Origin: UBA12481 sp942493265 | GTDB taxonomy: Bacteria > Bacteroidota > Bacteroidia > Bacteroidales > UBA12481 | Reading direction: 5' to 3' | Assembly: GCA_942493265.1 (NCBI GenBank) | Contig: OW818688.1 | Span: 1,860,001-1,924,000 of the forward strand | Length of the DNA stretch: 64,000 bases | In this document: piece by piece, positions 9,784-19,483 of the stretch | Layout of the letters: each line of letters starts with the position of its first letter | Position numbering within the stretch: the first letter of the stretch is position 1 | The notes under the pieces: model-generated | The model's input: only the letters and a program-made list of their open reading frames with translations | What the model was told of the DNA's origin: nothing | Database searches by the model: none | Position numbers and translations under genes: made by a program

Positions 9784-12738
9784 TCAGATGTTTAGCATGA
9801 ATTCGATGAGGTTGGCATCATGGGGCAGATTCATCTTTTTCCGCAGCCGGTAACGGCTGATTTCAACTCCTCTGGGCGAGATGTTCAGCAGGGGAGCGAT
9901 CTCCTTGGTGCTGAGGTTCATCCGAAGATAGGCACACAAACGGAGGTCCTTGGGGGTTAATTGTGGGAACTGTTTCTTAATGGTTTTCAGGAAATCATCG
10001 TGTACGGCATCGAAATGATCTTCAAACTGTTCGTACTCATTATCGGTCTCCAGGTTTTCATCCACACTGGCCATAATCTTCTTCAGCTTCTCTTCGGCCA
10101 TCGGATTAGCTGTTTTTTCAGCAATCTTCACGATCTCCTCCTTGAGTTGGATAAGGAATTCGTTTTTCCTGAGCAAACCGGTTATGGAGGAGGCCAGTTG
10201 CTTGTTTTTGTGAGTCATTTCGGCTTCAAGCTTCTCTTTCTCAAGAAGTACCAGCCGCTTTTCCGATTCCAGCGATTCTGCCACATACTGCCGGCGGGCT
10301 TCGCTGATATCCCTTTCATGTTTCAGCGAGAGGTGCTTCTTATCCCTGCGGATCTTTTCCACAATCAGTCGTGTGGCATATCCTCCGATAGTCAATGCAA
10401 GAAGGATGTACAGAATTACGGCAATGGCGCTCCGGTACCAGGGCGGAAGTATGCGGAAACGGATAAATGTATCGGGTGTTTCGATGTTATAGATGCTTTT
10501 TCCCCTGACACGGAAAACATAGGAGCCCTCACGCAGGCCGGTATATTCCTTAACATTTTCTTTTGACCATTCACTTTGGCTATAATCGTAGCCTTCCAAT
10601 AAATAGCTGAACAATACATCATCGGGATTATCAAAAACAGGAACTGAAAATTCAATCCGCAGATTATTGTATGCAAAGGGAATCCGGATGGCAACCTCTT
10701 CATCCTGCGAATTGACCGGCAAACCGTTTTTGTCGGTGAAAACCCCGCCATAAAAAGTGATGGTAGAATCTCTTGTTCCACTTAAGGAACGAATAAAGCA
10801 TTCGCGTGATTCGGGATATTTTGCCGGAAAGGTTGGATCATAATGAGCAAAACCCTCCTCGCAAGCCAGAAAGATATTTGCCTCATCAATCACATTTACA
10901 TGCTCAAAGCCTCTTTTGGTCAGGTTTTTAAGGGGATAAAACGGACGCTTTTCCACCACTTTGGCATCTCCGCCTGCTGATCGGATCACACCGATTTCCG
11001 AAGGTTTAAAAAACCAGATATTCCCGTCCGCATCTTCTGCCAGGGAGTTTACCAGCTCTTTGCCCAGCAATCGGGCATAGATGGCATCCGGTTCAAAGGA
11101 ATCCGTTGTTTTATCATACTTATAGATCCCCTGGATTGTGGTGAATAGTATCTGATTATCAACCTTAAACACTGAATTTCGGTATCGTGAAGGCAATCCG
11201 TCGGATTCATTGTAAATCCGGGTTTGGCTGGTCGAGGTCAGAGATTTATCCGGCACTACCCTGAAAATGCCCAGTCCGCCATGTGCCACCCAAAAGGATC
11301 CATCTGTATCTTCGGCATAAAACCGTGTGCTTTCGCTGAATCCCGCCAGGGAATGGTCGAACTTCCATTTACCGTTATCCCGGCTGTAAAATGACATCCC
11401 GGTATAGGTTCCTTCGAGAATATATTCCGGGTGGCTGCGAAGGCGCTGATAGTCCCAGCCGCCGGCAATATCCGAGATCAGTTCCGCCGAATTGCCATTG
11501 ATCAGGAATGTTCCGGCATTGTGTCCGCAAAAGAGGGTATTGTCGACCACCCGCAGCGACCAAACCTGTCCCTGTGTACCTGGCACAGGCAGAAATTGAT
11601 CATCACTGCTTAGCGGATCCTCATAACCGGTCCATTTTTTCATAAACAACCCCTGATTGGTGCCTGCATAAATTGAGCCGTTGGCATTGATGGAAGAGTA
11701 ACCGGTGCCCGGCAAAGATTTTCCGTAGGTGTAAAATGAGATGGGTGAGTTTATTTCAATGAATGAAATTCCCTGATCCAGTCCGAGCCACAGGTTGTTA
11801 TCGAGATCCGCGAAAATGCTGAGTACGGTATTGTTTTGGAGACCTTTCGCCTGGTTGATGTGTTGAACGGGTTTTCCGTTTTTATCGATGATGAGGACGC
11901 CGTTGCGAATGGACCCGAAGGCAAAGTACTTTTTATTGATCTGGGTGCCACAGAAAATAAAATTTTCCGACAGGAAATCCGATGCCTCCCGGGCCCAGGG
12001 CACTGCCGTGAAACCATCATAAAGATACAGGCCGTCTTTGGCTGTGCCGATAATCATGCGGCTCTCATCATACGGGATGATGGTTTCGATATTTTTGCCG
12101 ATAAACAGGTCTCCGCCGGGAGCCGGCATTGTTCTGGAACCGTTTATCTGAACGAGCCCGAGATGACGCTCCGAGGTATAGAGCGCCTTATTTACTTTAT
12201 GCAGAAAGTTGAACTCCTTATCAGGAAGTATGACATCCAGAATATCATTGTGGTATAGAAATATCTTGTTCTTTGACTGGAAATAGATGCCATCCGTGGT
12301 TTCGAAGATTTTCCAGATATCATTAAAGCTGGCAGCTATTTCCGGGAATTTTTTAGAAATCGAATGATAGGTCAGGGATCCTTTTTCATCCGGGGTCATG
12401 ATACCGAAATCGTTTGACAGGCCGATATAAATGGTTCCCCCGGTTGCTACAAAAATCGCGCGGTACATAAACTGGTCCGGAAGATCGTATAACCTCCAGC
12501 GTTTCCCATCGAATTCCAGTACGCCGTCGTTATTGCCGAAAAACATGAATCCCTTTCGGTCCTGGGCGATGCACCAGTTTTGTGTTGCCGCGTTATAAGC
12601 CTTTTTAGGGTAGTTGATGATATGCGGAATGCCGCGGTTCTTGACCTGGGCGGATATTGGCAGGGTAATAAGGATCATGGCGATCCCCAGCATTATCCCT
12701 AACGGGATATTTACCTGAGCTCGCCTGGGTGCCAACAT
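9784..12738 (-). CDS. SusR-like membrane regulator: propeller sensor, Y_Y_Y domain, LuxR-type HTH
   Basis: The 984-residue protein has an N-terminal signal/anchor, then about 640 residues of two-component-regulator-type propeller repeats with motifs such as FFGNNDGVLEFDG and NNLWLGLDQGI. A Y_Y_Y (immunoglobulin-like) domain follows at about 690-755, one transmembrane helix at about 770-789, a charged coiled coil, and a C-terminal LuxR-type helix-turn-helix at about 920-984 (LTPKDLRLCAYLRMNLSTKE, then SPRGVEISRYRLRKKM). There is no histidine kinase or receiver domain. Proteins of this plan bind an oligosaccharide in the periplasm and activate a SusC/SusD locus directly from the inner membrane. 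Its gene lies just upstream of susC on the same strand, supporting this role. Confidence 0.87.
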   Translation of the reverse strand: MLAPRRAQVNIPLGIMLGIAMILITLPISAQVKNRGIPHIINYPKKAYNAATQNWCIAQDRKGFMFFGNNDGVLEFDGKRWRLYDLPDQFMYRAIFVATGGTIYIGLSNDFGIMTPDEKGSLTYHSISKKFPEIAASFNDIWKIFETTDGIYFQSKNKIFLYHNDILDVILPDKEFNFLHKVNKALYTSERHLGLVQINGSRTMPAPGGDLFIGKNIETIIPYDESRMIIGTAKDGLYLYDGFTAVPWAREASDFLSENFIFCGTQINKKYFAFGSIRNGVLIIDKNGKPVQHINQAKGLQNNTVLSIFADLDNNLWLGLDQGISFIEINSPISFYTYGKSLPGTGYSSINANGSIYAGTNQGLFMKKWTGYEDPLSSDDQFLPVPGTQGQVWSLRVVDNTLFCGHNAGTFLINGNSAELISDIAGGWDYQRLRSHPEYILEGTYTGMSFYSRDNGKWKFDHSLAGFSESTRFYAEDTDGSFWVAHGGLGIFRVVPDKSLTSTSQTRIYNESDGLPSRYRNSVFKVDNQILFTTIQGIYKYDKTTDSFEPDAIYARLLGKELVNSLAEDADGNIWFFKPSEIGVIRSAGGDAKVVEKRPFYPLKNLTKRGFEHVNVIDEANIFLACEEGFAHYDPTFPAKYPESRECFIRSLSGTRDSTITFYGGVFTDKNGLPVNSQDEEVAIRIPFAYNNLRIEFSVPVFDNPDDVLFSYLLEGYDYSQSEWSKENVKEYTGLREGSYVFRVRGKSIYNIETPDTFIRFRILPPWYRSAIAVILYILLALTIGGYATRLIVEKIRRDKKHLSLKHERDISEARRQYVAESLESEKRLVLLEKEKLEAEMTHKNKQLASSITGLLRKNEFLIQLKEEIVKIAEKTANPMAEEKLKKIMASVDENLETDNEYEQFEDHFDAVHDDFLKTIKKQFPQLTPKDLRLCAYLRMNLSTKEIAPLLNISPRGVEISRYRLRKKMNLPHDANLIEFMLNI

Positions 12739-12796
12739 TCAGATTTTGATTAAGAAATGTTGACACCAATATAGGAAAATAATTCAGGTTGTTGAA

Positions 12797-14506
12797 TTAG
12801 CCCTGCTGCTTCGCCCAGGTGTCCTTCAGTCCGACCGTACGGTTGAAAACCAGCTGGTCGGGGGTGCTGTCTGGGTCCACGCTGAAGTAGCCCAAACGGG
12901 TGAACTGCAGGTGATCGAGCGGGTTGGCCGACTTCAATGAAGGTTCCACCTTACAGTGATTGAGCACAGTAAGGGATTCCGGATTCAAGAATTCCTTGAA
13001 ATTCTGCTCCTTGTGTCCATCGGGATCCGGGTCGCTGAAGAGGCGGTCGTACAGTCGCACCTCGGCATCGAGGGCATGCGGTGCGGATACCCAATGAAGG
13101 GTACCCTTAACTTTGCGCTGTGCTTCGGACGATCCGCTGTGGCTGGAAGGATCGTAAGTTACGTGGATTTCAGTAATCTGTCCGTCAGAATCTTTTACAA
13201 TGGATTCACATTTAATAATATAGGCCGATTTTAGGCGAACTTCGCTTCCGGGTGAGAGGCGGAAATATTTCTTTGGCGGATCTTCCATGAAGTCGTCGCG
13301 CTCAATAAACAGTTCGCGGCTGAAAGGCATTTTTCGTATTCCGGCCGATTCATCTTCCGGATTATTCACGGTTTCCAGCTCCTCTGTTTGGTTAGCCGGA
13401 TAATTGTCGATAATCAGTTTAACCGGGTTCAGGACTGCCATCACACGCGGAGCGATTTTATTCAGATCCTCGCGGACGCAGAATTCGAGCAGCGCCACAT
13501 CGATCACATTTTCGCGTTTGGCGATTCCCACGAGCTCGGTAAAAGCCCTGATGGATGCGGGGGTATATCCGCGCCGGCGCAAACCATGAAGGGTTGGCAT
13601 ACGGGGATCGTCCCATCCGTTTACATGACTTTCGTTAACCAGCTGCAGCAGCTTGCGCTTGCTCATGATGGTATAGCTGAGGTTAAGGCGGGCAAATTCG
13701 ATCTGACGGCTGGGGAAGATTTCCAGTTCCTGGATAAACCACTCATACAGGGGACGGTGGGGAACAAATTCCAGGGTACATAAGGAATGCGTGATGCCTT
13801 CGATGGAGTCACTCTGACCATGGGCCCAGTCGTACATCGGGTAGATGCACCATTTATCTCCGGTGCGATGATGGTGTGCATGACGGATCCGGTACAGGAT
13901 CGGATCGCGCATGTGCATATTGGTGGAGGCCAGGTCGATTTTGGCCCTGAGCGTCATGGAATCATTCGGGAACTCCCCGTTCTTCATGCGTTTAAACAGA
14001 TCGAGATTTTCATCGATCGGACGATCGCGGTAAGGGCTTGGCTGATCGGGTTCGAAATCGGTTCCGCGGGTGGCATTGATCTCATCGGCAGTAAGCTGGC
14101 AAACATAGGCTTTGCCCTTGCCGATCAGTTTGAGTGCAAATTCATACAGCTGGTCGAAATAATCGGATGCATAAAATTCGCGTTCCTCCCAGTCGAACCC
14201 CATCCATTTGATATCCTTGCGGATAGCATCCACATAGGAAGTATCCTCGGTAATCGGGTTGGTATCATCGAATCTCAGGTTGCATTTTCCGCCGTATTCA
14301 GAGGCGATACCAAAATCCAGGCAGAAAGCCTTGGCATGACCGATATGCAGATATCCATTGGGTTCGGGCGGGAATCGTGTTTGAACACGGCCGCCATGTT
14401 TACCGGATTTCAAATCTTCTTCAACGATCTGTTCGATGAAATTCAATGATTTGGGTTCATCGTTTTTCAGTACATCTTTTTCGTCTGTCATGGCTTTTAA
14501 AGGCAT
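12797..14506 (-). CDS. glnS: Glutaminyl-tRNA synthetase
   Basis: The protein is 569 residues from the first ATG; an ATG at 14491 would give a 564-residue form closer to the usual 550-560. It is a class I synthetase: the HIGH signature is GYLHIGHAKA (His54-His57) and the KMSKS-like loop is IMSKRKLL. PPEPNGYLHIGH, DDTNP and the WGDDPRMPTL-like region (WDDPRMPTL) are conserved in GlnRS. The C-terminal anticodon-binding beta-barrels cover about residues 345-560 and include the conserved FNRTVGLKD ending. It charges tRNA-Gln with glutamine in the cytosol. It is apparently monocistronic between the beta-glucan locus and folB. Confidence 0.97.
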   Translation of the reverse strand: MPLKAMTDEKDVLKNDEPKSLNFIEQIVEEDLKSGKHGGRVQTRFPPEPNGYLHIGHAKAFCLDFGIASEYGGKCNLRFDDTNPITEDTSYVDAIRKDIKWMGFDWEEREFYASDYFDQLYEFALKLIGKGKAYVCQLTADEINATRGTDFEPDQPSPYRDRPIDENLDLFKRMKNGEFPNDSMTLRAKIDLASTNMHMRDPILYRIRHAHHHRTGDKWCIYPMYDWAHGQSDSIEGITHSLCTLEFVPHRPLYEWFIQELEIFPSRQIEFARLNLSYTIMSKRKLLQLVNESHVNGWDDPRMPTLHGLRRRGYTPASIRAFTELVGIAKRENVIDVALLEFCVREDLNKIAPRVMAVLNPVKLIIDNYPANQTEELETVNNPEDESAGIRKMPFSRELFIERDDFMEDPPKKYFRLSPGSEVRLKSAYIIKCESIVKDSDGQITEIHVTYDPSSHSGSSEAQRKVKGTLHWVSAPHALDAEVRLYDRLFSDPDPDGHKEQNFKEFLNPESLTVLNHCKVEPSLKSANPLDHLQFTRLGYFSVDPDSTPDQLVFNRTVGLKDTWAKQQG

Positions 14507-14552
14507 AAAATTGAGGGTGCAAAGATAGTTACTTTTAAAGTGACAAGTGACA

Positions 14553-14594
14553 AGTGACGAGTGACAAGTTCGACATCACTTGTCACTCGTCACT
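14553..14594. repeat. GTGACAAGTGACGAGTGAC-type inverted repeat before folB
   Basis: Positions 14553-14569 (AGTGACGAGTGACAAGT) pair perfectly with 14578-14594 around an 8-nt spacer, and extra GTGACAAGTGAC units flank both arms (14540-14600). The same words recur inside lpdA (25851-25895) and at its stop codon (26529-26556). This appears to be the full-length, palindromic form of the element. Confidence 0.85.
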
Positions 14595-14654
14595 CGTCAC
14601 TATTTTTAAAAAATTCTTAAATCTCTCTATCTTCGCCGCTCAAAGTGATATCAA

Positions 14655-15011
14655 ATGGGCCTTATCAGAATTGAGCAGATGGAGTTTTACTCGTTTCACG
14701 GATGTTTCGAGGAGGAACGTATTGTCGGTAACCGTTTTATTGTAGGTCTCGAGATGGAAACAGACATGACCCGGGCCTGCAAATCCGACCGGATCGAGGA
14801 TGCCCTGAACTATCAGACAGCCTACGACCTGGTCAAGCGGGAGATGAAAACCAACAGCTATTTACTGGAACACATTGCGTGCCGGATATTGGATGCCTTA
14901 TTCAAAAGTTTTCCGGAACTTGAAAAAGCTTCAGTGAAAGTCTCGAAAATGAACCCTCCCATGGGAGGTAAGATTGGCTCTGTGAGTATAGAGATCAGCC
15001 GTACCCGTTAG
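14655..15011 (+). CDS. folB: Dihydroneopterin aldolase
   Basis: The 118-residue protein is the usual length for FolB. It shows YSFHGCFEEERIVGNRF near the N-terminus, with the conserved substrate-binding Glu, the NYQTAYDLV segment, LLEHIACRI with a second conserved Glu, and a C-terminal KMNPPMGG segment carrying the catalytic Lys. The enzyme converts 7,8-dihydroneopterin to 6-hydroxymethyl-dihydropterin and glycolaldehyde in folate synthesis. A weak -7 box (TATCTTCG at 14628) stands 20 nt before the ATG. The gene is divergent from glnS and convergent with the rhamnosidase gene. Confidence 0.93.
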   Translation: MGLIRIEQMEFYSFHGCFEEERIVGNRFIVGLEMETDMTRACKSDRIEDALNYQTAYDLVKREMKTNSYLLEHIACRILDALFKSFPELEKASVKVSKMNPPMGGKIGSVSIEISRTR

Positions 15012-15039
15012 CTCTTCAATCTGTTACCCCCGGAGCCTT

Positions 15040-15078
15040 GTCATCCCGACGAAAGTCGGGACCCCGTTCCTTACCGCG
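15040..15078. repeat. 39-bp hairpin repeat (copy 1) between convergent folB and GH106 genes
   Basis: The core TCCCGACGAAAGTCGGGA forms a stem of seven pairs with a GAAA loop, followed by a conserved tail that ends in CCTTACCGCG. A copy with 36 of 39 matches lies inside aceF (24033-24071), and two of its three differences are a compensating base pair in the stem. A shorter reverse copy is at 19563-19594. Here it may serve as a bidirectional transcription barrier between two convergent genes, although there is no U-tract. Confidence 0.8.
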
Positions 15079-15081
15079 TAA

Positions 15082-18000
15082 TCACCTCCTCACCACCTTC
15101 ACAGGACCAATCAGCCCTGATTCAAACAGTGCATCATCTTTTTTGTAGAACCGATGCGTGGTAAAAGTGTAGCGCGAGCTGGGGCGCGGGGTGCCGTTCA
15201 GCACCCATTCGGGCCATTTGCCGTCCTTAACGCCATCGTCGGGCAGCAATTCATCGCCAATAAGCCTGTTCGGCCAGAGATTGGCCACCTCGATTTCCAG
15301 TTTGTTGCCTTTTTTCCTCACCGGACCGGTTATATCCACCTGCCACGGAGAGGTCCAGACCACGCCCAGATCCTTGCCGTTCAGCTTTACCCGTGCCATA
15401 TTGTGCACGAGGCCCAGATCAAGGTATACGCGGGAATCTTTTGACTCTATGTAAGATTCCGGCAGGTTGAATTTTTTCGAATAAACGGCGATTCCTGAAT
15501 AGTGGCGGATGCCCTCCTCGGGACGGGTGGTCCAATCCGTGAGGGATTCAAAATCCACCGCTGCGGGTCCTCCCCAAACAGTATCAAATGCCACCGACCA
15601 GGGACCTTCCAGTGTCATCAGGGATTCCTGTGACGGGAAATCAGATTTTGATGTAACTGTCTTTTTATCAGCAGGATTTACGGGATAGAATACCACAAAC
15701 CAGCTTTGCGAAGCATCAAATTTTATTTTGATGGAGATGCCGTTATCGGTGGCTGCCGGGGTGTTAAGCCGACGAATCTCACCGGTTACAGCATCCCACA
15801 GTTCAGCATTCATCGTTCCGTTGCGGAATACGCATAGTTCCTCAACAGGCTGGCCGGTACGGTTCGACAGGAAATAAATATCGCGGTCAGAAAGTTTCCT
15901 GTGGTTGTAGCGTATTGATCCCGAAGCGGTAAAATCAGGTTTAACTCCTAATTGTTTCAGCAGGGCAGCTGTTGAATCATAAGTGGGAAAAAGTTCGGTT
16001 TCAATTTGTCCGGCGGCATTATGAGAGGTTACCAGGCTTGCCCGGGCTGGAATGATCTTGTTTGTGCCCCATAATTCTGCGGCGAGAGTCTGAACGAGGC
16101 TGTCGCAGTTTGGAAAGCCAACCATCGACGGGGATTTCACGGGAGGGTTACCGGTAATCACGGCTCCATCGTTAGCCAGGGATGCTATTATTGAAAGCAG
16201 CTCCGGGGTCATGGTTTCCACATCGGGCAATACCAGCACGCTGTAGGAGGCGCCGCCCGGAAAAACGATTTTCCGGTCCTTTACGGTGGCCATCTTCAAG
16301 AGATTCGGGGAGCAGCCGTCGAAAGCATATCCGCGCTTGTCGGGCAAGACTTCGGTTCCTTCGAATGCAGATTTTGGCGCCCGGAAAACGTGGGGTGCGC
16401 CTTCGGGGGTGAGGTATAAAATATCTGCCACGGAGATGCCTTGTGAAAGGATGAATGAGCATCGGGTAACATAGGTGTGATAGGCCGGAGCCATTGGCCA
16501 CCAGGTTTGTCCGCGATCCCAGTGCACACCGTACGGACCCATGGTAACGCCTGGTTTCAGGTGGTCGCCGTATGGTTTATGGGCAAAAGTATGGTACATG
16601 AAACGGTTGATGCCGATACTGAAAGCCCAGTCGCTCTGGTCTTTCATGTTTCCGGGATATTTCGTCCAGGCTTCAGGAAAGTCCGCCGTAAATGATTCGG
16701 CAGCCACAACGGGTTTGCCCTGAATATGGGCAATCGAGGTTGCTTCGAGTGTGCTGAAGGCTGAATTGAACCCTAATTTATCGGTCCAGAATTCGCACAT
16801 CGGCACATCGGCCACGCTGCCAAGATCCAGGTCGGCCGTGGGGTTCATGTCATAAGGCTCAATCGACAGCCGGAATCCGCTGCGCCGGCCGAGCTCCTTA
16901 AATCTTTCCGCATGATTTTCAATCACCAGCTCCTGGGAGGTCAATCTCACATCCCATAAAAAGCGTTCACTTTGCTCCAGACTTCCAACGATTTGTCCGG
17001 CATAGGTTGGTATATACAACAGCGGATCATATCCCCGCCGTTTTATGAATTGCTCACGGAAATCGCCGGTCCAGTTTTGCGAACCCATTTCCCAGCTGTC
17101 GATATGAATCATCGTCCAGCCGCCACCGGTATCCGATTTTCGCGGTCCCACCTTTTTCAGCAGTTTTCCGATATAGGCTTCATAATGGGCATCGAATGCC
17201 ACGGTATCAAACTTATCAACCTCAAAACCCAGTCCGGGCATCGGTGCCGGCCGGGTAACCCCGCCGTTATTGCGTTTACCAAATCTGAGGATGGTCCATT
17301 TTCCTGCCGGAACTTTCCAGTTCAGGGTTCCATCGGGAAGGAGCTGCTGGGTGAGGTCTATTATTTTGGACTGATCGATGGCGGTTCCCGGAATTTCAGT
17401 ATAGGTTGCCGGAGCCGGCAGATATTGTTTCATGCCCGCTTGTGAGGTATAGGGGGCCCGGTAATAGAGGGCCTTTTCATCCACATCTGCGATTACCTGT
17501 GCATTTTTCGGGGTGGGATAAGCCAGAACCATAACATCTTCGTACCATCCGTCGCGTATCTCTTTCAGTCCCGGGGTCAGACTTCCCTCGCCAAAAAACG
17601 GTCTTTTCGGATCGGGTTTGGGTAAGACGGCATTGAATACCGACGGGCCCTTCACCTCGGTGGTACTGGCTACCAGGTGCATCATCGACTGTTCGGGTTT
17701 TACCCACGGACCGCCGCTGCCGGCCCATCCGGGACCCGAGCCGAGGATGATCCGAATGCCCAGGCGTTCGGATTCGCGCACGGCATGTACGTACAGATCC
17801 TGCCACTCCTCACTCAGAAAATCAACTTTTCCGCGCGGAACCCCCACGTTTACCTCCAGAAATACCACATAGCCGATACCTGCTTCTTTCATAGATTCCA
17901 GATCGCCTGTCATCGCCTCACGGGTGGTGTTGCCATCCATGAAATACCAATACACACCCGGACGGGCGCTGTCGGGCGGATTGATGAAGCTGGCTTTCAA

Positions 18001-18093
18001 CGGATCGGTTGGCCCTTGGGTGCATCGGGTGGTAAAGATGCATGCAGCAAGTGCAACAAACAGAATCGGAAGGATAGAGGATTTAATTTTCAT
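15082..18093 (-). CDS. GH106-type alpha-L-rhamnosidase, exported
   Basis: The 1003-residue protein has an N-terminal export signal with a possible lipobox LAAC (Cys18). The segment NPPDSARPGVYWYFMDGNTT followed by a DLESMKEAGIG motif is typical of the GH106 rhamnosidase family N-terminus. The middle is a TIM-barrel-like region containing GSGPGWAGSGGPWV, and the C-terminal 200 residues form a galactose-binding-like beta-sandwich (LNGKDLGVVWTSPWQVDIT). Family members release terminal alpha-L-rhamnose from plant or algal glycans. It is divergent from a PQQ-propeller gene and is not next to a SusC/SusD pair in this window. The catalytic residues of this family could not be assigned by eye. Confidence 0.82.
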   Translation of the reverse strand: MKIKSSILPILFVALAACIFTTRCTQGPTDPLKASFINPPDSARPGVYWYFMDGNTTREAMTGDLESMKEAGIGYVVFLEVNVGVPRGKVDFLSEEWQDLYVHAVRESERLGIRIILGSGPGWAGSGGPWVKPEQSMMHLVASTTEVKGPSVFNAVLPKPDPKRPFFGEGSLTPGLKEIRDGWYEDVMVLAYPTPKNAQVIADVDEKALYYRAPYTSQAGMKQYLPAPATYTEIPGTAIDQSKIIDLTQQLLPDGTLNWKVPAGKWTILRFGKRNNGGVTRPAPMPGLGFEVDKFDTVAFDAHYEAYIGKLLKKVGPRKSDTGGGWTMIHIDSWEMGSQNWTGDFREQFIKRRGYDPLLYIPTYAGQIVGSLEQSERFLWDVRLTSQELVIENHAERFKELGRRSGFRLSIEPYDMNPTADLDLGSVADVPMCEFWTDKLGFNSAFSTLEATSIAHIQGKPVVAAESFTADFPEAWTKYPGNMKDQSDWAFSIGINRFMYHTFAHKPYGDHLKPGVTMGPYGVHWDRGQTWWPMAPAYHTYVTRCSFILSQGISVADILYLTPEGAPHVFRAPKSAFEGTEVLPDKRGYAFDGCSPNLLKMATVKDRKIVFPGGASYSVLVLPDVETMTPELLSIIASLANDGAVITGNPPVKSPSMVGFPNCDSLVQTLAAELWGTNKIIPARASLVTSHNAAGQIETELFPTYDSTAALLKQLGVKPDFTASGSIRYNHRKLSDRDIYFLSNRTGQPVEELCVFRNGTMNAELWDAVTGEIRRLNTPAATDNGISIKIKFDASQSWFVVFYPVNPADKKTVTSKSDFPSQESLMTLEGPWSVAFDTVWGGPAAVDFESLTDWTTRPEEGIRHYSGIAVYSKKFNLPESYIESKDSRVYLDLGLVHNMARVKLNGKDLGVVWTSPWQVDITGPVRKKGNKLEIEVANLWPNRLIGDELLPDDGVKDGKWPEWVLNGTPRPSSRYTFTTHRFYKKDDALFESGLIGPVKVVRR

Positions 18094-18223
18094 GTTATTT
18101 GGTTTGGATCAACTGCTAAAGGTAATCAGAGTTAGGAAAATTACATGGAGGACCACGGAGAGGGAGGGAGGGCCACAGAGAATATTTTTGGTATGCATAA
18201 TTTTTTGGGTTGAGGAAAATTAA

Positions 18224-18231
18224 CAACTTTG
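18224..18231 (+). promoter_or_regulatory. Weak -7 box before the PQQ-propeller gene
   Basis: CAACTTTG differs from TAnnTTTG in its first base and ends 5 nt before the ATG at 18236. A T-rich TTTTTTGGG run (201-209 of the same kilobase) could be the -33 element. If used, the mRNA would begin at or next to the start codon. Confidence 0.35.
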
Positions 18232-18235
18232 GGGA

Positions 18236-19483
18236 ATGCGAAAAATCCTGATCTTAATAAGTTTGCTGGTTGCCCTTCAGCCGCTGAAGGCCCAGAATAA
18301 AGCCGATAGCTGGACCCGTTTCCGGGGGAATCTCGATAACGGATACAGTACAGCTAAAAATGTGCCGCTTCACTGGAGCGATTCAACCAACATCAAATGG
18401 AAGACTCCTTTATCCGGAAGGGGCTGGTCGTCGCCCGTGATATTGAACGGAAAGGTATGGCTCACCACGGCATCCACTGATGGCAAGGAGTTTCGCGTGA
18501 TCGGGATGAACAGCGAAACGGGCAGGATTCTGCACGACATCAAGGTTTTTGAGGCGGTTCCCACCCAGGAAACCCATCCGCTGAACAGTTTTGCATCGCC
18601 CACGCCTGCACTTGAAACCGGTCGGGTATATGTGCATTTCGGAACTTATGGTACGGCTTGCCTCGATACAGAATCCGGAAAGATTATCTGGCAACGTAAT
18701 GATATTCATTGTGATCATGGGGTTGGGCCAGGCTCGTCGCCTATCCTGTATAAAGATTTGCTGATCCTCACGATGGATGGAATGGATGTTCAGTTTTTAG
18801 AGGCGCTGGATAAAAAAACAGGCAAAACAGTTTGGAAAAAATCAAGAATTGTGGAATTCGGCGATCTGACGCCCGACTGCCGGAAAGCTTTTTCAACGCC
18901 GGTGATTCTGACGATCGATAAGATGGAACAGATGGTTTGCGTGGGTCCGCATGTGATGGAATCCTATCTGCCACTCACCGGGGAGCTCGTTTGGAAGGTT
19001 CGGTTCGAAGGATTTTCAGCATCTGCCCGACCGGTTACCGGCAACGGCATGATCTTTATCAACACCGGATTCGGACAGTCGTGGCTGATGGCGATCCGTT
19101 TGGGCGGCAAGGGTGATATGACCGATCAATCATTGGTGTGGAGCAGCAAGAAAAATATGACCGCGCGATCCTCTCCATTATATATTGACGGGCTATTATA
19201 TATGGTCAATACGGCAGGACAGGCCAAGTGTCTGGATGCCAATACCGGAGCAGAGATCTGGACGCAGCGGGTGGGACTGGAAACCTCCGCATCACCGGTT
19301 TATGCAGGGGGCAATATTTATACGACCGATGAGGCCGGGCTCACCACGATATTTACTCCGGGCCGCACCTTTAATAAGGTTGCGGAGAACACGCTGCCTG
19401 ATGGGTGCATGGCATCGCCGGCTGTGCTTGACGGGGCCATTTATATGAGGACCAAGGCGGGGTTGTATAGGATTGGGGGGTAG
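18236..19483 (+). CDS. Exported PQQ-like beta-propeller protein
   Basis: The 415-residue protein has a Sec signal peptide (cleavage after LKAQ near residue 20). The rest consists of repeated propeller blades with motifs of the kind LDTESGKIIWQR, LDKKTGKTVWKK and LDANTGAEIWTQ, the PQQ/WD-like repeat also found in BamB. Only the fold can be called: such proteins may be quinoprotein-like enzymes without bound PQQ, or scaffolds. In Bacteroidota and Planctomycetes these proteins are often encoded near glycan-degradation genes. It is transcribed away from the GH106 gene, across a 142-bp shared region, so joint regulation is possible but unproven. Confidence 0.8.
   Translation: MRKILILISLLVALQPLKAQNKADSWTRFRGNLDNGYSTAKNVPLHWSDSTNIKWKTPLSGRGWSSPVILNGKVWLTTASTDGKEFRVIGMNSETGRILHDIKVFEAVPTQETHPLNSFASPTPALETGRVYVHFGTYGTACLDTESGKIIWQRNDIHCDHGVGPGSSPILYKDLLILTMDGMDVQFLEALDKKTGKTVWKKSRIVEFGDLTPDCRKAFSTPVILTIDKMEQMVCVGPHVMESYLPLTGELVWKVRFEGFSASARPVTGNGMIFINTGFGQSWLMAIRLGGKGDMTDQSLVWSSKKNMTARSSPLYIDGLLYMVNTAGQAKCLDANTGAEIWTQRVGLETSASPVYAGGNIYTTDEAGLTTIFTPGRTFNKVAENTLPDGCMASPAVLDGAIYMRTKAGLYRIGG

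Noticed and set aside
13787..14449. 220-codon plus-strand frame over glnS
   Set aside because: Antisense to the conserved N-terminal half of glutaminyl-tRNA synthetase; its composition mirrors that gene.
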